NCBI GenBank assembly: GCA_020718965.1 | Contig: DYRE01000158.1 | Coordinates: 1-5,474, forward strand | DNA: 5,474 nt | Reading direction: 5' to 3' | DNA from: Desulfomonile tiedjei | GTDB lineage: Bacteria; Desulfobacterota; Desulfomonilia; Desulfomonilales; Desulfomonilaceae | In this document: positions 1 to 5,474 of the stretch, in pieces | Position numbering within the stretch: the first letter of the stretch is position 1 | Layout: every line of letters starts with the position of its first letter | The notes under the pieces: generated by a model | What the model saw: only the letters and a program-made list of their open reading frames with translations | Told to the model about the DNA's origin: nothing | Databases searched by the model: none | Translations under genes and position numbers: made by a program

Positions 1-575
1 TCGTTCACACAAAAAAAGTGTCCAATGTCGAAGTTGAGGCCAAAAACCTCCGGATCCAGTCCGTCCAAAAAAGCCAGGAATTCGCCGCTGTTTTCTATAA
101 GAAGACCCGGTTCAGGCTCTATGAGAACACGGACACCTTTTTCCCGGGCTTTGTCTTCGACAGCGAAAAGACCATCCCTGAATAGTCTGAGGCCTTCTTC
201 GCTACTCATCTCTTCCAGCGGCCCGCCTGGTTCGGTGGAAATATTTCGAACCCCCAGCATGTCGGCGAGATCAATACATCGAAGGGTGTAATCAACCCGT
301 TTAACTCTCAGGTCACGGTCTTTTTCAATCCATGAAGGGTGATAAGTGTCTCCATCGGCGTGATGCATAAAGGCATTGAGGTTAGATATTTCAAGCCCAT
401 TGTCCTCTACAGCTTTGCGAATAATTCTGATATATGTGTCTGTCAGATGAAGAGGGAATGCGTGAGGAACGTCCGCCATTATCTCTATACCCTCATAACC
501 TATGCTTGATATAATCCTGATTGTCTCAAGGAGGTCATATCTCAGGAATGCATTGGAGCTAAACGCGAACTTCAT
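1..575 (-). CDS. Xylose isomerase-like TIM-barrel protein (sugar phosphate isomerase/epimerase family), 3' end cut by window
   Basis: The frame is open from the ATG at 575 to the left edge and gives 191 residues with no stop, so the C-terminus (about a third of a usual 270-290 residue protein) is missing. It belongs to the AP-endonuclease-2/xylose isomerase-like TIM-barrel superfamily, whose members isomerise, epimerise or dehydrate sugars and cyclitols, usually with a divalent metal. Visible marks are the N-terminal strand MKFAFSSNAF, the GYEGIE motif (residues 26-31), the ADVPH segment (34-38), an EPEPG motif (153-157) with a probable metal-ligand Glu, and NFDIGH (181-186) with probable Asp and His ligands. 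The start is supported by an AAAGG ribosome site at 583-587, seven bases upstream, and by alignment with the N-terminus of the neighbouring paralogue. It follows that paralogue after 31 bases and is probably the fourth gene of the leftward operon. The family is well supported; the substrate is unknown. Confidence 0.9.
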   Translation of the reverse strand, partial: MKFAFSSNAFLRYDLLETIRIISSIGYEGIEIMADVPHAFPLHLTDTYIRIIRKAVEDNGLEISNLNAFMHHADGDTYHPSWIEKDRDLRVKRVDYTLRCIDLADMLGVRNISTEPGGPLEEMSSEEGLRLFRDGLFAVEDKAREKGVRVLIEPEPGLLIENSGEFLAFLDGLDPEVFGLNFDIGHFFCVN

Positions 576-582
576 CGACTTG

Positions 583-587
583 CCTTT
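583..587 (-). promoter_or_regulatory. Ribosome binding site of the partial TIM-barrel gene
   Basis: AAAGG on the minus strand lies seven bases before the ATG at 575. It supports that start, which also matches the N-terminus of the paralogue next door. Confidence 0.5.
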
Positions 588-606
588 CTGACTTTGTCTT
601 CTCGAT

Positions 607-1470
607 TCACTTCGTAACGCTCAATCCTGGCTCCCCGCAGATGGAGCGAAGATAACGCAACGACTGCCTTGCAACCTCTTCCGGCTGGTCTGGATACGTG
701 TATAGTTCAACAGTCGCAAAGCCATTGTAACCATTTTCTGTCAGAATTCCCAAGATCTTCCTGAAATCAATGTCTCCCGTCCCAGGGACAAGATGATAGT
801 GTTTCCTTCCTCGTATGTCTTCAATGTGAACATGAAAAATCTGGCGCCCCAATCCATTTATTACCTCCCCTGGGTCTTCTCCCAGCACGTGACTGTGCCC
901 CAGATCAAGGTTGGCGCCTAGGTAGGGTGAATCGATCTGTTCCAGCAATGCCGATAATTCATCAAAACACTCTACAAGCAGGCCCGGTTCGTACTCAACG
1001 CCAATACCAATTGATCTCTTGGTGGAGTATTCAACTAGCTTCTCCAATGAATCAATGAGCAGATCCCTGGATTCTTCTGGAGTAATGCCGGGCATTGGTC
1101 TGCCGGATGTTACACTAACAAAAGGGGCGTCCAGGAAATCAGCCAGATCTACACATTTCTTTGTGTAATCGATTCTCCAGTTTCTAAGGACCTTGTCAGG
1201 ATTCGCCAGAGACGGTTCGAAAAGGGGTTCCCAGAATTGTCTACCGTACCAACCCATTGCTGTGTTGGCGTTTATGTTAACTACTTTCAGTCCCGATCTT
1301 TCAATAGCTGATTTTACCTTTTCCAGGTCAGATTTGGACAACCCGTCCGCATACAGGTGAGGCGCGTCCGCCAGCAACTCTATGCCTTCGTATCCGATCT
1401 TCCCTATCTTTTCTATAGCCTCAATAGTGGAATACCTTATAAACCCGTTTGAACTGAATGAAAATTTCAC
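607..1470 (-). CDS. Xylose isomerase-like TIM-barrel protein (sugar phosphate isomerase/epimerase family)
   Basis: This is a complete gene of about 287 residues, the usual length for the AP-endonuclease-2/xylose isomerase-like TIM-barrel family (relatives include IolE, IolI, hydroxypyruvate isomerase and tagatose epimerase). Probable metal and catalytic residues sit where the family has them: Glu in EYEPG (about 159), Asp and His in NLDLGH (about 189 and 192), HVHIED (213-218), the G-TGDIDF strand, and a late Glu in TVELY (about 255). There is no signal peptide, so it should be cytoplasmic. The frame stays open to a GTG at 1485, but I prefer the GTG at 1470: it gives VKFSFSSNGF, which aligns with residue 1 of the downstream paralogue (MKFAFSSNAF), and has a GGA six bases upstream, whereas 1485 has no ribosome site. 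It lies 23 bases after the inositol-phosphate synthase-like gene and 31 before its paralogue. It probably acts on a sugar or cyclitol; the reaction is not assigned. Confidence 0.92.
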   Translation of the reverse strand: MKFSFSSNGFIRYSTIEAIEKIGKIGYEGIELLADAPHLYADGLSKSDLEKVKSAIERSGLKVVNINANTAMGWYGRQFWEPLFEPSLANPDKVLRNWRIDYTKKCVDLADFLDAPFVSVTSGRPMPGITPEESRDLLIDSLEKLVEYSTKRSIGIGVEYEPGLLVECFDELSALLEQIDSPYLGANLDLGHSHVLGEDPGEVINGLGRQIFHVHIEDIRGRKHYHLVPGTGDIDFRKILGILTENGYNGFATVELYTYPDQPEEVARQSLRYLRSICGEPGLSVTK

Positions 1471-1493
1471 ATGAGATCCAATCACAAATTTTG

Positions 1494-2690
1494 CTACTGG
1501 CTTGCTAAAGATACATAATCCATGAGCATTTCATGCTGGCCGGATAAACGGTGTTCAGTGACACCGAGAGGATCTTTGAAATAAGAAGCAAGGTGCGTCA
1601 TTAATCCCGCTTCTCCTCTACGATGAGCCAATTCCGCCAGACGCACGAGATCCAGAACCAGCGGCGCGGCCAACAACGAATCATATCCCTGCCAGACAAA
1701 CTGAAGCGACATTTTGGCTCCCAGGAACCCCTTGAAATGAATGTAATCCCATGCCGTTTTCTGGTCTTCCAAAGAAGGGACATAATTTATATGCACCTGC
1801 GAGTGTGGCGAGTATCCTAGAATTCTGGGTAGAACGGAGTCTTTTGTTTGAATCTTGGCCCTTTTGTTGTCCGGATGATCCAGGACCTTGCCGTCCATAT
1901 TTCCTAAAATGTTGAACCCTTCCCAGCTCAAAACCTCCAGGTTTCTATATTTAAACATTGGGGCCAAGGTGGATTTCACAAGGGTTTCGCCTGTCTTGCC
2001 GTCATTCCCCATTACCGGCACACCATTGCGCTCCGCCAGTTCCACCATTGCCGGGAAAAGAGCGCCGGTTGAAGGCGTGAAATTAATATAAGGGCTCCGT
2101 GACTGAATTGCCGCATAGGCGTAAATCGTGCTCGGTCGAAAAGACTCAAAGCCATTGCTGTCAATACATCTTTCCAGAGCATCAAGGTCACGGTGAGCAT
2201 GGCCCATTTCGATAAGAGGTTCTGTAGACGCCAGGTTCACAACTACGAGTTCATCAAGACCTTTTACAGACTTGAATTCATTGATTCCGGATGTGACACG
2301 AGCAATTTCTTCTCTGGCGGAACAGGAAACACACATATCGCATCCTGCTACCAGTTCAATGCTCTCTCCGCAGTTCAGAGCCACACCTGGATAGATGAAC
2401 GACTCTATCCCCGCCAATTCCCCTTCAATAGATCCAATGAGGAAAGGGTCAATCCCGGAGGGGTTTCTCAGGAATCCGCTGACAACATCTCTCAACCTCC
2501 CCGGCCTGATGTCGCATCCACCAAACTCCATGGCGTCAACTGGAACAAGGCCAAGTCCTTCAAACGGTTCTGTGGCGGTTACCATTCCCGTTGAATCACA
2601 CAACCCCTTTCTTAACAGGAGCGCCCCAACCATTACCGTGACGGATATAGATCCTAATGCTCCAATAAGCCAAACTCCGATTTTATTCAT
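1494..2690 (-). CDS. Inositol-3-phosphate synthase-like protein (MIPS/Ino1 family)
   Basis: The 398-residue protein matches the myo-inositol-1-phosphate synthase family, which uses tightly bound NAD to cyclise glucose 6-phosphate to inositol phosphate. An N-terminal Rossmann strand and glycine turn (IGALGS, residues 9-14) binds NAD; its hydrophobicity is not a membrane segment. Family blocks follow: YINFTPSTGA (201-210), GNDGKTGETLVKS (228-240), ILGNMDG (261-267) and the AKIQTKDSV block (278-286). Compared with the yeast enzyme from memory, the four active-site lysines appear kept as Lys279, Lys283, Lys311 and Lys372. At under 400 residues it is of the short prokaryotic type. An unusual cysteine group, Cys107 plus CxxCxxC at 117-123, is noted separately. 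The ATG at 2690 lies 16 bases after the DUF362 stop; its ribosome site is weak (AAGG twelve bases away), so translation may be coupled. Family assignment is secure; glucose 6-phosphate as the substrate is likely but unproven in this divergent member. Confidence 0.9.
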   Translation of the reverse strand: MNKIGVWLIGALGSISVTVMVGALLLRKGLCDSTGMVTATEPFEGLGLVPVDAMEFGGCDIRPGRLRDVVSGFLRNPSGIDPFLIGSIEGELAGIESFIYPGVALNCGESIELVAGCDMCVSCSAREEIARVTSGINEFKSVKGLDELVVVNLASTEPLIEMGHAHRDLDALERCIDSNGFESFRPSTIYAYAAIQSRSPYINFTPSTGALFPAMVELAERNGVPVMGNDGKTGETLVKSTLAPMFKYRNLEVLSWEGFNILGNMDGKVLDHPDNKRAKIQTKDSVLPRILGYSPHSQVHINYVPSLEDQKTAWDYIHFKGFLGAKMSLQFVWQGYDSLLAAPLVLDLVRLAELAHRRGEAGLMTHLASYFKDPLGVTEHRLSGQHEMLMDYVSLASQ

Positions 2691-2706
2691 TCAGGTCTAA
2701 CGCCTT

Positions 2707-3789
2707 TCATGAGCCAAACGTAGTCATGTCAGTCAAGCTCTTTTTTAATTCCCCTGGGACGAGATCGTTCGCCGCCTTAAGATCTATCACGGGTCTCCCT
2801 CCAAAAAGCTGGTAGGCTCGATTCAGTGTCCTGTCCTCCCATATAGTTTTTATATCATTCTTAATCAAGGTATCAGACTGAAAGGCATCCACAATATTAC
2901 CGAGCATGCTGACAATCCAGCGGTTTGCTATGTTGACTATGAATTGACTTTTGTCAGGATCATTAAACCATACCAGTTGCCACTTTGGCGTTTGAAGTCT
3001 ACCGAGTAGCAACCAGGCCAGGGAAACCATGTCGTGAGCCACAACCGATTCCGAGGCTATCACCAGCCCTGTCTCGGGTTCTAAAACATATCCCTTGTCA
3101 GGACCATAAGTGGTTAGTATCTTGTTAGCCACGGATATCACCAATCGCTGCTTTGTAATGAGGGATTCCACTGCATTGCCCTCAGCGGTTTTTTCATAAA
3201 GTGATTCTGAGGCCTTGTGATATTCCAGACGAGTATCTGTGCGCCAATAGCCCACCACCGCTTTCAACCCCAGAGTGCTCCCCGCTAGGGCGTGACGAGC
3301 ACAACGCGGCATCAGGACGATGTGGTCCATCTCTTTTAGAATCATCGGCATCATAAGACCCTTCGTCCAGTGAGATCCACTAGGTGGCAAGTCCTCATAA
3401 AAAGCGCCCCAGTCTGATTCTTCAAAAAAATGCAGTTCAGCGCCCGCCTCCAGTGCAGCTTGGGCCATACCGCATCTTTCCATCAAACTCCGAGTACTTC
3501 CAGAGGTACCATCAGGTCTGAACTTGAGATGCTCAACGCCTGACATGTCACCAAGAACTATCCGCCCGGCTCCCCTGTCTCTGAGCAATTCCACGATTGC
3601 CCTAATGCCCACCGGGCTGGTGGTGGCCGGATAATTGTTTCCAGAATTTAGAGCCGGTTTGATAAATACCGAATCGCCCCTGGAAAGCCATGAGAAATCC
3701 GTTGAGGTTTCCGCCGAGACGCGGACCGCTTCACGGACAAGTTTTTCGGAAGATCCTTTCCTAACCCCGGCTAGAAAAACCTTTGCCAT
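2707..3789 (-). CDS. DUF362 domain-containing protein
   Basis: From the ATG at 3789 this is a 360-residue soluble protein of the DUF362 family, whose biochemical role is not established. Recognisable family blocks are SVFIKPALNS (40-49) followed by TTSPVGIRAIVELL, the strand IVLGDMSG (77-84), GSTLGLKAVVG (170-180), which matches the usual G-LKN-VG segment, and SESVVAHDMVSLAWLL (247-262). Many DUF362 proteins also carry a 4Fe-4S ferredoxin domain; this one has only two cysteines, both isolated (106 and 163), so it has none. The open frame extends 15 codons further to 3834, but the shorter start has a strong AGAAGGAG ribosome site six bases upstream and begins directly with the family strand (AKVFLAG). 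It is the first gene of the leftward operon, transcribed divergently from the glycyl radical enzyme. A role beside that enzyme or the inositol-phosphate synthase-like protein is suggested only by position. Confidence 0.88.
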   Translation of the reverse strand: MAKVFLAGVRKGSSEKLVREAVRVSAETSTDFSWLSRGDSVFIKPALNSGNNYPATTSPVGIRAIVELLRDRGAGRIVLGDMSGVEHLKFRPDGTSGSTRSLMERCGMAQAALEAGAELHFFEESDWGAFYEDLPPSGSHWTKGLMMPMILKEMDHIVLMPRCARHALAGSTLGLKAVVGYWRTDTRLEYHKASESLYEKTAEGNAVESLITKQRLVISVANKILTTYGPDKGYVLEPETGLVIASESVVAHDMVSLAWLLLGRLQTPKWQLVWFNDPDKSQFIVNIANRWIVSMLGNIVDAFQSDTLIKNDIKTIWEDRTLNRAYQLFGGRPVIDLKAANDLVPGELKKSLTDMTTFGS

Positions 3790-3795
3790 ATAGTT

Positions 3796-3803
3796 CTCCT
3801 TCT
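3796..3803 (-). promoter_or_regulatory. Ribosome binding site deciding the DUF362 start
   Basis: AGAAGGAG on the minus strand lies six bases before the ATG at 3789. It is a strong match to the 16S anti-Shine-Dalgarno sequence and selects this start over the upstream ATG at 3834. Confidence 0.85.
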
Positions 3804-3822
3804 GGCATGTAATATAAATTAA

Positions 3823-3833
3823 TGTGTCGCACA
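3823..3833. repeat. Short inverted repeat TGTG-TCG-CACA, possible operator
   Basis: The sequence has perfect 4-base arms around a 3-base centre, 34 bases upstream of the DUF362 start, at a place where a regulator could act. It is short enough to occur by chance and does not match a known operator that I can name. Confidence 0.25.
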
Positions 3834-3853
3834 AACATCTCCGTTTTGGAACT

Positions 3854-3866
3854 TGAAAATATTTCA
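3854..3866. repeat. AT-rich inverted repeat TGAAA-ATA-TTTCA, possible operator
   Basis: Five-base arms flank a 3-base centre. With one extra base on the left, the outer ACT and GT bases extend the imperfect symmetry. It lies near the middle of the divergent gap, about 65 bases from one start and 97 from the other, where a shared regulator could sit. It is weak evidence on its own. Confidence 0.3.
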
Positions 3867-3945
3867 GTAAGATCTATATCACTATCCAGTTAGCCTGGGC
3901 CGGAATTGCGTGTCTATACTGCCTGCAGTCTTTGACTAATGTTAT

Positions 3946-3952
3946 AAGGAGG
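3946..3952 (+). promoter_or_regulatory. Ribosome binding site of the glycyl radical enzyme gene
   Basis: AAGGAGG ends ten bases before the ATG at 3963. It is a near-perfect Shine-Dalgarno sequence and fixes that start. Confidence 0.88.
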
Positions 3953-3962
3953 CGAAATATTC

Positions 3963-5474
3963 ATGAGCAAGGTTACACTGCCGGATCCTTCTTTGAAGGA
4001 TATCAGTCTTGAACTATACCCTGAACTGGATAAATTTAAGAAGGCCCATTTCAAGGCCGCGCCGGAAATGTGTGTCGAACGTTCAGACCTGATAACCAGA
4101 TATCACCTGGATAATGATTTGTTCAGTCAGGAAAAGATTTCGGTCCTGGATAAGGCCAAGGCGTATCGTTATGTTTTGCGGAATCGACGTCCGGTAATAC
4201 GTAACACGTCAGCGCGGGACAAAAATGATAAGGATTTGAAGAAATTTCGTATAAATTTTATTTCACCTTTTGCGGGTTCAACCACCAGTAAATTCAAGGG
4301 AGTACTATTATATCCTGAACTTTTTGGGCTGGTAATGTGGCCGGAACTGAATTCAGTATCTAAACGGAGGCCAAATCCCTTCTACATTTCGAAAAAGGAT
4401 GCCGACAAACTCAATCTGAAAGTTTACCCGCATTGGATGAAAAAGACCGTGTGGGAAATTGCCCGATATCGACACTACAAAAATCAGTTTCATGAACCAA
4501 CTGTAACTGACAATCCTGATGAAATGAAGCTGCTCCAGAATGTCGTCTTTTTTCTCACAACCAAGGTAATATGCATTTCCCACTGCATACCTGATTTCTC
4601 AGGAGTCCTTGATTTAGGACTCGGCGAAATGATCAACAAGGCTCAAGCAAACATAAGCCGCCATTCTGATCGCCAGAAGGTAGAATTCTACAAAGCAGTA
4701 GTGGAAGTGCTCACAGGAATAATAGAATACTCTGAAAACCTGTCTAAGGAAGCCTTGAGACTTTCAGAAACAGCCGACACCGCAGAAAGGGACAAACTTG
4801 AGGAAATATCAAGAATTTATGGGACGGTTCCCAAATCCAAACCCAGGAGTTTTAGAGAAGCGCTGACGGCGCTCTGGATCTGCTGGACCGCATTGCACCT
4901 CGAAAGCCCCAACATCGGACTCAGCCTCGGGCGACTCGACCAACTTCTTTGGCCTTTTTACGAGACGGAGACCAAAGACTTGCGGGAAAAAGACCGTCTT
5001 GACTATGACCAGAAGGCTGTGGAACTTCTCTGTCATTTCTGGCTGAAAATCGGAGATCATGTTCCAACAATGCTGGAAGCAGGAGAGCAGCTCTTCGGTG
5101 GAACCGGCTCCAACCAGGCCGTCACAATTGGTGGGGTTGATACAAACGGTAAGGACGCAGTCAATGACGTGACTTACCTGATACTAAGAGCGGCTCAGTT
5201 AATGAAGCTTCGGGACCCCAATCTCGCAGCCAGATATCACCCGGAAGAGAATTCGCAATATTATCTGGAGAGACTGACCGAATCCAATATTGCTACAGGA
5301 GCTATTCCGGCCATCCATAACGATAAGGCCGTAATCAAGGCGCTAACGGCCAAAGGGGATCCCGAAGAGTTCGCCAGGGATTATGGCATAGTTGGCTGCG
5401 TGGAGCCAACCAGTGCTGGAAGGACTTTTGGGCACAATGCGGCGATAATTCTTAATCTCGCGTCTGCTCTCGAG
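3963..5474 (+). CDS. Glycyl radical enzyme, pyruvate formate-lyase-like (PFL domain), 3' end cut by window
   Basis: From the ATG at 3963 the frame is open to the right edge: 504 residues of an expected 750-850. Family blocks in order are AGSTTSKFKGVLLYPE (104-119), RRPNPFYIS (135-143), VYPHWM (154-159), SHCIPDF (206-212), the IGLSLGRLDQLLWPFYE block (318-334), TGSNQAVTIGG (381-391), GKDAVNDVTYLIL (396-408) and GIVGCVEP (475-482). Cys479 is the expected thiyl-radical residue, and Glu481 two places on is the general base typical of the choline lyase, glycerol/propanediol dehydratase, hydroxyproline dehydratase and hydroxyphenylacetate decarboxylase groups. True pyruvate formate-lyase has adjacent Cys-Cys here, so this is probably not formate-producing. 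The radical-bearing C-terminal RVxGY loop lies outside the window. A radical SAM activating enzyme is required and is not in this window. No signal peptide or microcompartment-type N-terminal extension is evident. The substrate is unassigned; after GCVEP the protein reads TSAGRTFGH, which I cannot match to a characterised group. Confidence 0.92.
   Translation, partial: MSKVTLPDPSLKDISLELYPELDKFKKAHFKAAPEMCVERSDLITRYHLDNDLFSQEKISVLDKAKAYRYVLRNRRPVIRNTSARDKNDKDLKKFRINFISPFAGSTTSKFKGVLLYPELFGLVMWPELNSVSKRRPNPFYISKKDADKLNLKVYPHWMKKTVWEIARYRHYKNQFHEPTVTDNPDEMKLLQNVVFFLTTKVICISHCIPDFSGVLDLGLGEMINKAQANISRHSDRQKVEFYKAVVEVLTGIIEYSENLSKEALRLSETADTAERDKLEEISRIYGTVPKSKPRSFREALTALWICWTALHLESPNIGLSLGRLDQLLWPFYETETKDLREKDRLDYDQKAVELLCHFWLKIGDHVPTMLEAGEQLFGGTGSNQAVTIGGVDTNGKDAVNDVTYLILRAAQLMKLRDPNLAARYHPEENSQYYLERLTESNIATGAIPAIHNDKAVIKALTAKGDPEEFARDYGIVGCVEPTSAGRTFGHNAAIILNLASALE

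Larger units (their letters stand above)
3790..3962. promoter_or_regulatory. Divergent promoter region between the DUF362 operon and the glycyl radical enzyme gene
   Basis: This 173-base gap separates two start codons that face away from each other, so it must contain both promoters. No convincing coding frame is present. A TATACT hexamer at 3915-3920 could be a -10 element for the rightward gene (leader of about 36 bases), but no good -35 lies 16-18 bases before it. On the minus strand, TATATT at 3811-3816 could be a -10 for the leftward operon, though it would leave a leader of only about 15 bases and again has no clear -35. Short inverted repeats lie at 3823-3833 and 3854-3866. The region is certain by layout; the individual elements are weak guesses. 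Confidence 0.6.

Noticed and set aside
25..291. Plus-strand open frame of 88 codons
   Set aside because: It lies antisense inside the partial TIM-barrel gene; its Ser/Arg/Pro-rich composition is typical of a shadow frame and it matches no family I recognise.
576..606. Possible terminator between the two TIM-barrel genes
   Set aside because: There is no stem-loop or T-run; the 31 bases hold only the ribosome site.
1498..2690. Hydrophobic N-terminus of the inositol-phosphate synthase-like protein as a membrane anchor
   Set aside because: It is the first strand and helix of the NAD-binding Rossmann fold, with the glycine turn in place.
2193..2700. Two overlapping plus-strand open frames of 133 and 101 codons
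   Set aside because: Both are antisense to the inositol-phosphate synthase-like gene, whose family motifs are clear, and neither has protein-like features of its own.
3896..3911. Possible sigma-54 promoter (TGGG...TTGC) before the glycyl radical gene
   Set aside because: The GG and GC pairs are separated by nine or eight bases rather than the required ten, and the -24 element is poor.
3932..3937. TTGACT resembling a -35 box before the glycyl radical gene
   Set aside because: A -10 at the normal distance would fall on the ribosome site and start codon, so transcription would start inside the gene.
4353..5060. Two minus-strand open frames (4353-4583 and 4809-5060)
   Set aside because: They are antisense to the glycyl radical enzyme, which has continuous family motifs across both stretches.
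5469..5474. CTCGAG at the exact right edge
   Set aside because: It reads as an in-frame Leu-Glu in a conserved part of the enzyme; a six-base restriction-type palindrome at the edge carries no biological meaning here.

Overview
The window holds five protein-coding genes in two divergent blocks. It contains no RNA genes, mobile elements or CRISPR array that I can see. The reading frames are intact and closely packed, base composition is moderate, and starts are ATG, with one probable GTG. The large rightward gene encodes a glycyl radical enzyme. These enzymes are oxygen-sensitive, so the host is most likely an anaerobic bacterium. A sulfate-reducing or syntrophic lineage such as Desulfobacterota would fit, but the sequence alone does not prove the taxon.

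Leftward block (minus strand, transcribed from about 3789 towards 1): a DUF362-family protein (2707-3789), an inositol-3-phosphate synthase-like NAD-dependent cyclase/isomerase (1494-2690), and two tandem paralogous xylose-isomerase-like TIM-barrel proteins (607-1470, and 1-575, which is cut by the window edge). The gaps are only 16, 23 and 31 bases, so this looks like one operon. Several automatically plausible starts are too long. The best starts for the DUF362 gene and the first TIM-barrel gene lie 15 and 5 codons downstream of the longest open frame.

Rightward block (plus strand): from 3963 to the right edge is the N-terminal 504 residues of a pyruvate formate-lyase-like glycyl radical enzyme. 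It carries the catalytic cysteine motif GCVEP (Cys479, Glu481). The glycyl radical loop, and probably the activating radical SAM enzyme, would lie beyond the window.

The 173-base gap between the two blocks (3790-3962) must carry both promoters and contains two small imperfect or short inverted repeats. The most interesting aspect is the combination: a cyclitol-forming enzyme, two sugar/cyclitol isomerase-fold proteins, DUF362 and a glycyl radical enzyme of unassigned substrate. One inference is an anaerobic pathway that makes or breaks down a polyol or cyclitol. No member here has a substrate that can be read from sequence, and a shared pathway across the divergent promoter is a hypothesis.
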